Origin: Alphaproteobacteria bacterium
GTDB lineage: Bacteria; Pseudomonadota; Alphaproteobacteria; Micavibrionales; Micavibrionaceae
Assembly: GCA_021775995.1 (NCBI GenBank)
Contig: JAJFGS010000013.1
Coordinates: 1 to 64,000, forward strand
Direction: 5' to 3'
Length of the DNA stretch: 64,000 nt
The notes below the pieces were generated by a model. That model saw nothing but the letters and a program-made list of their open reading frames with translations. It made no database searches and was not told where the DNA came from. Of the stretch, positions 37,017 through 44,760 are shown one piece after another; within the stretch, counting starts at the first letter, position 1, and each line of letters starts with the position of its first letter. Made by a program: the position numbers and the translations under genes.

Positions 37017-37931
37017 ATGAAAATCTTTTTCCGCGTTTGTCTTTCCCTGATTGTATTTTTTGCCTTTAATGCGCCTTTAAATGCCGCAGATTTTATTGAG
37101 CCTAAAGCAGTACAAAATGAAGAAATTGATCAATATCTTGTGCCACATAAAGCACTTTACGATATTAAACTTGTGGCCACGCGAAGTGGATCACAAATTA
37201 TTAATATCAGCGGTAAAATGTATTATGAGTGGAAGCCCACTTGTGATGCATGGGTCACAGACCATCGTTTTAATCTTTTCTACGAATATGCCGATAGCCC
37301 AGGTATGCGTGTAACGTCTGATTTTTCAACTTTTGAAACATTTGATGGAGAAAATTTAAATTTTTCTGCACGTCGCAAGCGTGACAACACATTATATCAA
37401 GAACTTCGTGGTAAGGCTGTTGTGGCTGATAAAGGTGGAGAAGCTACTTTTACAATGCCAGAGGATCTGGATTTTAAATTGTCTCAAGGGGCAATGTTTC
37501 CGATGGCTCACACAATTGAGATGATTAAAAAAGCCAAATCAAAGGATAAGTTTTTTAAGGCGGTGGTTTTTGATGGTAGTGATGACGAAGGGCCTGTTGA
37601 GATTAATAGTTTTATTGGTGATTCAGTGAATGCAATGAAAATTATTCAAGCTTCTGATGATTTGGATATGGCTTTATTGAATACGCCAGCATGGAAAGTT
37701 CGTATGGCGGTTTTTCCTACATTAAAGGATGAAGAATTATCAGATTATGAGATGAGTATGGTTTTTCATGAAAATGGAATTATTTCTGATATGTTAATTG
37801 AATATGGTGATTTTTCAGTGACACAAAAGCTTGTTGCTTTGGATAGGCTTGAAAAAACTGACTCATGTGAAGTTAAAAAACCTGAAAAAATAGTTTCCGA
37901 TAATAAAAACGAAAAAATCGATAAAAATTAA
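37017..37931 (+). CDS. eipB: EipB-family (DUF1849) periplasmic protein
   Basis: A 304-aa protein with a signal peptide ([23 protein letters not shown]). Mature '[32 protein letters not shown]' and 'LYEY.DSPG' are the DUF1849 pattern. Two Cys (C~76 in 'KPTCDAW' and C~281 in 'TDSCEVK') fall where Brucella EipB forms its disulfide. EipB forms a beta-spiral and supports cell-envelope integrity. The tail is Lys/Glu-rich. It precedes divK by about 70 bases, with no terminator visible. Confidence 0.82.
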   Translation: MKIFFRVCLSLIVFFAFNAPLNAADFIEPKAVQNEEIDQYLVPHKALYDIKLVATRSGSQIINISGKMYYEWKPTCDAWVTDHRFNLFYEYADSPGMRVTSDFSTFETFDGENLNFSARRKRDNTLYQELRGKAVVADKGGEATFTMPEDLDFKLSQGAMFPMAHTIEMIKKAKSKDKFFKAVVFDGSDDEGPVEINSFIGDSVNAMKIIQASDDLDMALLNTPAWKVRMAVFPTLKDEELSDYEMSMVFHENGIISDMLIEYGDFSVTQKLVALDRLEKTDSCEVKKPEKIVSDNKNEKIDKN

Positions 37932-38004
37932 TATTTTAAATAGGGTTTTGCTGGTAAACTTCATTTTGTTTTACGGTAAGTCATCTGGGGGTTCAATCTG
38001 TAAT

Positions 38005-38370
38005 ATGGTAAAAAAGGTATTAATTGTTGAAGATAATGATCTGAATATGAAGCTCTTTAAAGACCTTCTGGAAGTCCATGATATTGAAACAATTGAAACA
38101 AGGAACGGGAATGATGTGCTTGATCTGGCACGTTCTAATAAACCTGATTTAATTTTGATGGATATCCAATTGCCCGAAATTTCTGGTTTGGACGTAACAA
38201 AAATGTTGAAAGCGGATGAGAAATTAAAATCTATTCCAGTTATTGCGGTTACAGCATTTGCCATGAAGGGCGACGAAGAAAAAATTCGTGAGGGGGGTTG
38301 TGAAGACTATATTTCAAAGCCTATCTCAGTAACAAATTTTCTTGAGGTTGTTCAAAAACATTTAGGATAA
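38005..38370 (+). CDS. divK: Single-domain response regulator DivK
   Basis: A 121-aa receiver domain only. '[21 protein letters not shown]' opens it. The phospho-acceptor Asp is in '[17 protein letters not shown]' (~53), and the conserved Thr ('AVTAFAM') and Lys ('YISKPI') are present. I start at the ATG at 38005; the longer frame to 37948 adds 19 hydrophobic residues absent from the family. Its place directly before pleD is as in Caulobacter, where DivK controls cell-cycle polarity. Confidence 0.9.
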   Translation: MVKKVLIVEDNDLNMKLFKDLLEVHDIETIETRNGNDVLDLARSNKPDLILMDIQLPEISGLDVTKMLKADEKLKSIPVIAVTAFAMKGDEEKIREGGCEDYISKPISVTNFLEVVQKHLG

Positions 38371-38405
38371 AATTAAATAAGAGTAGTATTGAAAAGGGAT
38401 AATGA

Positions 38406-39836
38406 ATGTCTGCACGTGTATTGGTAGTTGATGATATTTTACCAAATGTAAAATTGCTGGAAGCTAAGCTTGCCAGTGAGTATTATGATGTTTTGACTGC
38501 AACAAGTGGCCCCGAAGCTTTGGAAAAAGTTAAACGTGATGGCCCAGATATTGTTCTTCTGGATGTGATGATGCCGGGAATGGATGGGTTTGAAGTTTGT
38601 CGGGAGATTAAATCAGACCCTTCATATGCCCATATTCCTGTTGTAATGGTGACGGCATTGACCGATGCGGCGGACCGTGTGCGTGGATTAGAAGCGGGAG
38701 CCGATGATTTTTTAAGTAAGCCACTTAATGATACGGCACTAATGGCGCGTGTACGCTCGTTGGTTCGTCTTAAAATGACGGTTGATGAATGGCGTGTGCG
38801 TGAAAATACTGCTACTCAATTAGGTGTTGTTGATAAGGGCGGCACGGCTATGAATGAGCCTGTTGAAAATGCGCGTATACTGGTGGTTGATGATCAGGAT
38901 TATGATAGTGAAAAATTTATTGAAACATTAAAAGTTGATAATGATATTGTAGAAGTTGTAAAGACGGGCCCTGAGGCGATGGAGTGTGTCATTGGTCAAG
39001 ATTATGATTTAATGGTTATTAGTCTGAATTTAGCGTCCGAAGACGGTCTTCGGTTATGTTCGCATATTCGTTCCTCTGAGCGCTCTCGATCTGTTCCAAT
39101 ATTGATGGTCGCTGGGGAAGATGATATGTCGCGCATTGCGCATGGTTTAGAAATTGGTGCACATGATTATATTTTACGCCCTGTTGATAGAAATGAGCTT
39201 TTGGCCAGAGTGCGCACACAAATCCGCCGTAAGAGATTTCAAGAACGGTTGCGGTCAACTTATGAAATAAGTCTTTCTATGGCTTTGACAGATTCATTAA
39301 CGGGGCTTTATAACCGCCGTTACTTTGAAGTTCACCTTCAAAAATTGTTACAAAAAAATGAAACCAGTAGAAAGTCTTTGGGGATTTTAATGATTGATAT
39401 TGATCATTTTAAATCTGTTAATGATACATATGGCCACGCAGTCGGTGATGACATTCTAAAAGAATTTTCTGAAAGGTTGCAGGATAAACTGCGTGGTTTT
39501 GATATGGTTGCGCGTTTGGGTGGAGAAGAATTTGTTGCGTTGTTACCAGACGTTTCAAACGAGATGGCACACATTGTTGCAGAAAGACTTCGTTCAGCAA
39601 TTGCAGAAAAACCATTTACTTGTAAAGTGCCTGATGGATCTTTAACCATTACGGCGTCTATTGGTGGTACGATTGTTGAAAAGGGAACGACTGCCGATCC
39701 TGATCAAGCGATGAAGCAAGCGGATGATTCATTGTATAAAGCAAAAAATGAAGGCCGTAACGTAAGTTATTTTCATGAGACTGGGAAACTTAATCCTGAA
39801 GACTTTATTCCCGAGCCACGTATGTTTTTGGATTGA
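38406..39836 (+). CDS. pleD: PleD-type response regulator / diguanylate cyclase (REC-REC-GGDEF)
   Basis: A 476-aa protein. REC1 (~3-120) has its Asp in 'IVLLDVMMPGMDGFEV'. REC2 (~158-275) lacks the acceptor Asp ('LMVISLNLASEDG'), as in Caulobacter PleD, where it is an adaptor. The GGDEF domain (~290-455) reads 'GGEEF' (~371) with I-site 'RGFD' eight residues before it. It should make c-di-GMP upon phosphorylation of REC1 and act in polar development. It is 35 bases after divK. Confidence 0.95.
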   Translation: MSARVLVVDDILPNVKLLEAKLASEYYDVLTATSGPEALEKVKRDGPDIVLLDVMMPGMDGFEVCREIKSDPSYAHIPVVMVTALTDAADRVRGLEAGADDFLSKPLNDTALMARVRSLVRLKMTVDEWRVRENTATQLGVVDKGGTAMNEPVENARILVVDDQDYDSEKFIETLKVDNDIVEVVKTGPEAMECVIGQDYDLMVISLNLASEDGLRLCSHIRSSERSRSVPILMVAGEDDMSRIAHGLEIGAHDYILRPVDRNELLARVRTQIRRKRFQERLRSTYEISLSMALTDSLTGLYNRRYFEVHLQKLLQKNETSRKSLGILMIDIDHFKSVNDTYGHAVGDDILKEFSERLQDKLRGFDMVARLGGEEFVALLPDVSNEMAHIVAERLRSAIAEKPFTCKVPDGSLTITASIGGTIVEKGTTADPDQAMKQADDSLYKAKNEGRNVSYFHETGKLNPEDFIPEPRMFLD

Positions 39837-39841
39837 GCCAA

Positions 39842-39868
39842 TAAAAAAGGCACCCTGATTTGGTGCCT
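39842..39868 (-). terminator. rpmG transcript terminator
   Basis: On the minus strand AGGCACC and GGTGCCT pair around a 7-base loop, with a T run after. It could also stop pleD transcripts, which end at 39836. Confidence 0.8.
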
Positions 39869-39893
39869 GATCTAAAATATTTAATTCAGAAAA

Positions 39894-40103
39894 TTAGTTT
39901 TTCTTGTGAGGTGGCATTTTCTTTTCTTCGAAAAGAACGTGTGCGCCACGCTTACCAGTTTTCTCATTGGTTGCCCAAGGATCATATCTCATCATTTTTA
40001 GCTTTTCGGTTGCTGTTTTCGGGTTTTTCTTTTTGTAATAGCGATACCCTGTTCCTGCGGAACTTTCCATGCGGACCTTAACTGCGTTACTATTTTTAGC
40101 CAT
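39894..40103 (-). CDS. rpmG: 50S ribosomal protein L33, extended form
   Basis: A 69-aa basic protein. 'VKVRMESSAGTGYRYYKKKNPKTATEKLKMMRYDPWA' matches L33, but after 'DPWA' the usual short C-terminus is replaced by about 25 residues (TNEKTGKRGAHVLFEEKKMPPHKKN). It is the Cys-free, zinc-independent form. Normal L33 is about 55 aa. It lies downstream of rnr, as in other alphaproteobacteria. Confidence 0.9.
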   Translation of the reverse strand: MAKNSNAVKVRMESSAGTGYRYYKKKNPKTATEKLKMMRYDPWATNEKTGKRGAHVLFEEKKMPPHKKN

Positions 40104-40200
40104 TTTAAATCTCTATATAGTTTATTCAAATTCTGAACAGAAAATAAGGATTTCTAGGCTCAAGTCAAGACATGAATAGGGGCATGAGTGCTAATCTAGG

Positions 40201-42483
40201 CTATTTCTTCGGTTTTTTAGGTTTTTGAGAAGAGCGTTGTTTGGTTTTTCCAGGGGTTTTACGGCCTTTTTTGTTAAATTTTGACCTTGATTTCCTACCT
40301 TTACGGCTATCTGAGCCATAGGTTTTGGGTGTTTTGAAGCTAATGCCTGGAATATCGGCACTTTGGTCATTGGCAACCTCAAATAATGATGATCCTGTTA
40401 AGCCATCAGCTTCTTTCAGACGAACGGTCATACGCGCACCCAAGCGATAAATACGGTTAGATTTACGTCCGATAAGCGCATGTTGTTTTTCATCATGGAT
40501 GTAATAATCATCGGGCAAGGAGCGCATAGGAATAAGTCCGTCCGCACCATTTTCATCTAAGGTAATGAATAGACCAAAACGGGTGACGCCATTAATAACG
40601 CCTGTAAATTCTGCGCCTATACGTTCAGACATCCAAGTTGCCGTGAAGCGGTCAACGGCATTACGTTCAGCCTCAGCACTGGTGCGTTCGGTGGTTGAAA
40701 TATGTTCAGCTTTTTCAGTTAAGGTGACAGCTTCTTCTTCGCTTAAACCACCTTCTCCAAGGTTGTAGGCACGGATAAGGGATCGATGAATGAGTAAGTC
40801 TGCATAACGACGAATAGGAGAGGTAAAATGTGCATAGCGCTGTAAGGCCAATCCGAAATGACTGATATTTTCAGGGTGATAAACGGCTTGTGATTGTGTT
40901 CGTAAAATAACTTGAGAGATCAGTTGAGAATATTCCATCTCGGAAGCTTTATGAAGTATATGGTTGATTTGTGATGGTTTGGCGATGCCGCCTTTTGCCA
41001 AAGATAGACCAAAGGCTTCTAAAAATTCACGTGCGGCATCTAGTTTATCGGCGGAGGGTTTGTCATGGATACGATAAACGCATGGCGCTCTTTTTGCCTC
41101 TAAAGCTTTGGCGGCGGCGACATTGGCGAGGATCATAAATTCTTCGATAAGTTTATGGGCATCAAGACGGCTACGTTTTGTCACGCCTGTCATTTTACCT
41201 TTATCATTAATTAAAATTTGGCGTTCAGGCAGGTCAAGATCTAACGCGCCACGTTTTTGGCGGGCCTTATCTAAAACTTCGTATGCTTCATAAAGAGGTT
41301 CAATGACATCTTTCATTAAGGTATCGGTGATATCGTCTGTTACACCATCTTTAGCGGCTTGTACTTGTTCATAAGTTAGGCGTGCATGAGAGCGCATCAA
41401 ACCACGGAAGACTTTATATTTTGTTATTTCGCCATGATCGTTAATCCATATGTGAAACCCCATGCAGGCACGATCAACTTTGGGCATGATTGAACACATG
41501 TCATTTGATAAAGCTTCCGGTAGCATTGGTACGACACGGTCAGGGAAGTAGGTGGAGTTGCCGCGTTTATAAGCTTCGTGATCAATGACAGAGCCAGGGT
41601 GAACATAATAAGCGACGTCAGCAATGGCGACAATCAGGTGAAAACCACCACCTTCTTTTTCGCTTCTTTTTTCAGCAAAGACAGCATCATCAAAATCACG
41701 CGCATCAGCTCCATCAATAGTGACAAGTGGGATGGAGCGTAGATCTTCGCGTTTACCAAGTGGCGGCACTTTTAAACCTTTGGCAGCCTCAACAACTTTA
41801 TCGAGAAAATGTTCATGTAATCCAGCTTCATGCAATGCAATGAGGCTAATTGCATTCACATCATCACGATGACCAAGAACCTCGGTTATTTTTGCGTTAC
41901 GGCGTTTGATTGAACGGGAAGTAGAAATATCTGCAAGAACGAGATCACCAGCTTTTGCGCCGTTTAAATCATTTTGAGCAATATCAAAGTCATATTTGGC
42001 TTTTTTATTCGCTGGTTGTAAAAGATAGCCTTTAGCTGTTTTTGCAACTTGTCCCATAACGGTGGCGCGTTGTTTATCAACGCGGCGAATGACCGAGCCT
42101 TCATAAAGCGTGTCATTATATTTTTTAAGTTTGGCAAGCGCACGATCGCCTTCTTTTAAAGGTGTGTTTGAAATGAGCTCGATACGTGGTTTTGGCCCTT
42201 GGGTCTCAATGTCCCAATCGAGAGGTTCGGCAAATAAATCACCATCAATATCAATTTTTGTAATTTGAATAATGGTGACAAGAGGCAAGCTATTGGGGAC
42301 GGAATAAGTCTTTTTTTCACTTTTGACGATTTTGCCGTCTTCCTCCAATTGACGTAGATATTGTTTCAAGATTCTGCGGTCATCGCCCTTGATACCAAAA
42401 ACCCGTATGATCTCTCGTTTTGTAAGAGGTTCTGAGGCGACGCTGATATGTTCTAGAATTTCATTAATATGGGGGAACGTCAA
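40201..42483 (-). CDS. rnr: Ribonuclease R
   Basis: A 760-aa processive 3'-5' exoribonuclease that degrades structured RNA. It has an N-terminal winged helix (~15-65), cold-shock/OB domains (~70-230) and the RNB catalytic domain with the Asp cluster 'IDGADARDFDDAVF' (~252-265). 'HFTSPIRRYADLLIHR' lies near 550, an S1 domain at ~620-705 and a Lys/Ser-rich basic tail after ~715. Length is normal. In this window the usual link to topA is interrupted by a pair of genes on the opposite strand. Confidence 0.94.
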   Translation of the reverse strand: MTFPHINEILEHISVASEPLTKREIIRVFGIKGDDRRILKQYLRQLEEDGKIVKSEKKTYSVPNSLPLVTIIQITKIDIDGDLFAEPLDWDIETQGPKPRIELISNTPLKEGDRALAKLKKYNDTLYEGSVIRRVDKQRATVMGQVAKTAKGYLLQPANKKAKYDFDIAQNDLNGAKAGDLVLADISTSRSIKRRNAKITEVLGHRDDVNAISLIALHEAGLHEHFLDKVVEAAKGLKVPPLGKREDLRSIPLVTIDGADARDFDDAVFAEKRSEKEGGGFHLIVAIADVAYYVHPGSVIDHEAYKRGNSTYFPDRVVPMLPEALSNDMCSIMPKVDRACMGFHIWINDHGEITKYKVFRGLMRSHARLTYEQVQAAKDGVTDDITDTLMKDVIEPLYEAYEVLDKARQKRGALDLDLPERQILINDKGKMTGVTKRSRLDAHKLIEEFMILANVAAAKALEAKRAPCVYRIHDKPSADKLDAAREFLEAFGLSLAKGGIAKPSQINHILHKASEMEYSQLISQVILRTQSQAVYHPENISHFGLALQRYAHFTSPIRRYADLLIHRSLIRAYNLGEGGLSEEEAVTLTEKAEHISTTERTSAEAERNAVDRFTATWMSERIGAEFTGVINGVTRFGLFITLDENGADGLIPMRSLPDDYYIHDEKQHALIGRKSNRIYRLGARMTVRLKEADGLTGSSLFEVANDQSADIPGISFKTPKTYGSDSRKGRKSRSKFNKKGRKTPGKTKQRSSQKPKKPKK

Positions 42484-42710
42484 AAGAGCACTTTCTATAA
42501 TTTTTTATACGTCATCCCCGTGATTTTGTGTAGCAAAATAATGACGACGGGGATCCAGAAAAAAGAACAGCGTAGCTGTTCACATTATGGACCCCCGCTG
42601 TTTAATCCCTGCTTTTTCGCAGGGACGCGGGGGCGACGATCTAATCGTCGATTGATTGTAGCGTTTTGTTCTGTTATTCCTCAATATGTATTTAAGAAAA
42701 GGATTGGCTT
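42484..42710. repeat. Palindromic repeat cluster between rnr and the epimerase gene
   Basis: Short palindromes in a row: ATCCCCGT/ACGGGGAT (42514-42554) enclosing ATTTTG/CAAAAT (42524-42540), GAACAGC/GCTGTTC (42566-42582), CCCCCGC/GCGGGGG enclosing CCCTGC/GCAGGG (~42592-42633) and CGACGAT/ATCGTCG (42634-42650). No ribosome-bound ORF is present. Confidence 0.8.
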
Positions 42711-43688
42711 ATGCAGAAAATACTAGTTACTGGCGCGGCAGGCTTTATAGGCTTCCATTTGGTGCAAAAGCTTTGTGCTGCCAAAGAATCTGGGGGAGTG
42801 CAAGTCTTGGGTTATGATAATCTTAATGATTATTATGATGTGAGCTTGAAAGAGGCACGGTTAGCGGAATTGAGAAAGCATAAGAATTTTCAGTTTATAA
42901 AAGCCAATCTTGAAGATGAGGGTGCGATGGAAAAAGCCTTCGCTGATTTTAAACCTGAGATTGTTATTCATTTGGCGGCGCAAGCAGGGGTGAGATATTC
43001 ACTCGATCATCCATGGACTTATGTTCAAAGTAATTTAGTAGGTTTTATCAATATCTTAGAAGGATGTCGTCATCATAAAGTTAAGCATCTGGTTTTTGCT
43101 TCGTCATCTTCAGTTTATGGAGCGAATAAGAAAGTTCCGTTTAGTGAAGTAGATAATGTGGATCATCCAGTAAGTCTTTATGCAGCAACAAAAAAATCAA
43201 ATGAATTAATGGCGCATAGCTATGCGCATTTGTATGGTATTCCTTGTACGGGTTTGAGGTTCTTTACGGTCTATGGCCCATGGGGTCGCCCTGATATGGC
43301 CTATTTTAAATTTGCCAATCAGATTATGAAGGGTGACGCGATAGACGTTTATAACCACGGTGATATGAAGCGGGATTTTACCTATATTGATGATATTGTT
43401 GATGGGGTTATAAAATCTTCAAATAACGTCCCAGAAAACAGTGCGCCGTATTGTATCTATAATATAGGGAATAATAATCCCGAAAATCTTATGGATATGA
43501 TTGGATATCTCGAAGAGGCGTTGGGTAAAAAGGCGGAGACAAATATGCTGCCTATGCAGCCTGGCGATGTGCATGAGACTTATGCGGATATTGAGCAGTT
43601 AAATCAAGCGGTTGGTTTCAAACCTTCAACGGATTTGAAAACTGGCCTCAATAAATTTGTCGCATGGTATAAGGGATATTATAAATAA
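42711..43688 (+). CDS. NAD-dependent UDP-glucuronate 4-epimerase-like protein
   Basis: A 325-aa extended SDR. The NAD-binding 'ILVTGAAGFIGFHLVQKL' is at residues 4-21, catalytic 'YAATKKSNELMAHSYAHLYG' at ~157-176 with the YxxxK dyad, and 'GLRFFTVYGPWGRPDMAYFKF' at ~182-202. 'GYDNLNDYYDVSLKEARLAEL' and the last block are those of UDP-GlcA/GalA epimerases (CapI/LspL type), which supply galacturonate for envelope glycans. It stands alone, framed by palindromic repeats, and interrupts the topA-rnr gene order; it was probably acquired. Confidence 0.83.
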   Translation: MQKILVTGAAGFIGFHLVQKLCAAKESGGVQVLGYDNLNDYYDVSLKEARLAELRKHKNFQFIKANLEDEGAMEKAFADFKPEIVIHLAAQAGVRYSLDHPWTYVQSNLVGFINILEGCRHHKVKHLVFASSSSVYGANKKVPFSEVDNVDHPVSLYAATKKSNELMAHSYAHLYGIPCTGLRFFTVYGPWGRPDMAYFKFANQIMKGDAIDVYNHGDMKRDFTYIDDIVDGVIKSSNNVPENSAPYCIYNIGNNNPENLMDMIGYLEEALGKKAETNMLPMQPGDVHETYADIEQLNQAVGFKPSTDLKTGLNKFVAWYKGYYK

Positions 43689-43723
43689 ATTTAAGACAAT
43701 TATTAGGTGGGGCATTAGCAAAA

Positions 43724-44710
43724 ATGAATAATCAAAAATATGTAACCCTTTATACGCTAGGAATAGCTCTGTTTTCTGCTCTTTTATTTGGGTTTAAAAC
43801 TACTCAAGGCTTTCTCACTGGAACTGTAGAACCGCTTTTGGGTGATATAGGAGGGATGCTTGGCGGCATGACTTTACCATTGGGTATTGCTCTATTGCTG
43901 GCAGTCGTTAGATATTTTTATTTGCTACTAAGAAAGAAACCAAAGTATTTTTTATTGAACTGGATGCAAACTGGAGCGGTAACAGCAACAATTTTTCTTA
44001 TATTGGTTTTCCAAATACCGAAAACTACTATTGATAATGAGAAGGCTAGAAAAATAGCGGGTTCTATCCAGAAGGATTTAGAGGATTCTTTGGCTGTAGG
44101 AATATCAGAGGGAAAGAAACTAGAAGGTGGTTTTGGGGAATTTACGCCATTGGTTAATATTCTTAATGATTTAAGGTTGGAAGTAGCCACAATACAGAGA
44201 GAAATAAAAATAGAAGTTGATCAATATGATTTTGAAAATTTATTTATAGAGAAAAATATTACTAACCCTAAAAATATAAGCCGTTTGAAAGGTGATTTAA
44301 GTAATACAGTGTTTAAAATTAAAGGTTCAATTATAAAATATAAAGAAATTCAAGATAAAATGGTCACGAGGGTAACTCAAGCAGATATCCCTTCTGCTCA
44401 AAAACAACAGTTTTTAAATGGATTTGAAGAAAAAAGACCTGCCGCCGATAAAGTTTTTAATGAGTTTATGGGGAATGAAATGGCTACTTACCAAAAACTA
44501 ATAGAAATTTTTACTTTTTTTGAGGAAAGGCAGGGGGAATTTAAAGTTGTAGAAAAAATGCCGTATTTTTCTTCTGAAACTGATTCAAGAGCGTTCAATG
44601 AGTTAATAACGGAGATACAAATTTTAGGAACAAGAAGAGATGAGTTATCCAAAAAAATGATTGCACAGCAATTAAATTCAATTCAAACATTAGATAAATA
44701 TACGCACTAG
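43724..44710 (+). CDS. Hypothetical membrane protein with cytoplasmic or periplasmic coiled coil
   Basis: A 328-aa protein, not recognised. It has three N-terminal hydrophobic segments (~8-25, ~45-66 and ~84-105). The rest (~110-328) is charged and helical and rich in Lys, Glu and Asn, with heptad-like stretches. It has no catalytic motif. It follows the epimerase gene by 35 bases and is AT-richer than the topA cluster, consistent with joint acquisition. It converges on topA. Confidence 0.65.
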   Translation: MNNQKYVTLYTLGIALFSALLFGFKTTQGFLTGTVEPLLGDIGGMLGGMTLPLGIALLLAVVRYFYLLLRKKPKYFLLNWMQTGAVTATIFLILVFQIPKTTIDNEKARKIAGSIQKDLEDSLAVGISEGKKLEGGFGEFTPLVNILNDLRLEVATIQREIKIEVDQYDFENLFIEKNITNPKNISRLKGDLSNTVFKIKGSIIKYKEIQDKMVTRVTQADIPSAQKQQFLNGFEEKRPAADKVFNEFMGNEMATYQKLIEIFTFFEERQGEFKVVEKMPYFSSETDSRAFNELITEIQILGTRRDELSKKMIAQQLNSIQTLDKYTH

Positions 44711-44760
44711 TCCATTAGTTTTTTATGCCTATGTGGTTATAGTATAATTTTTGAGACTAA

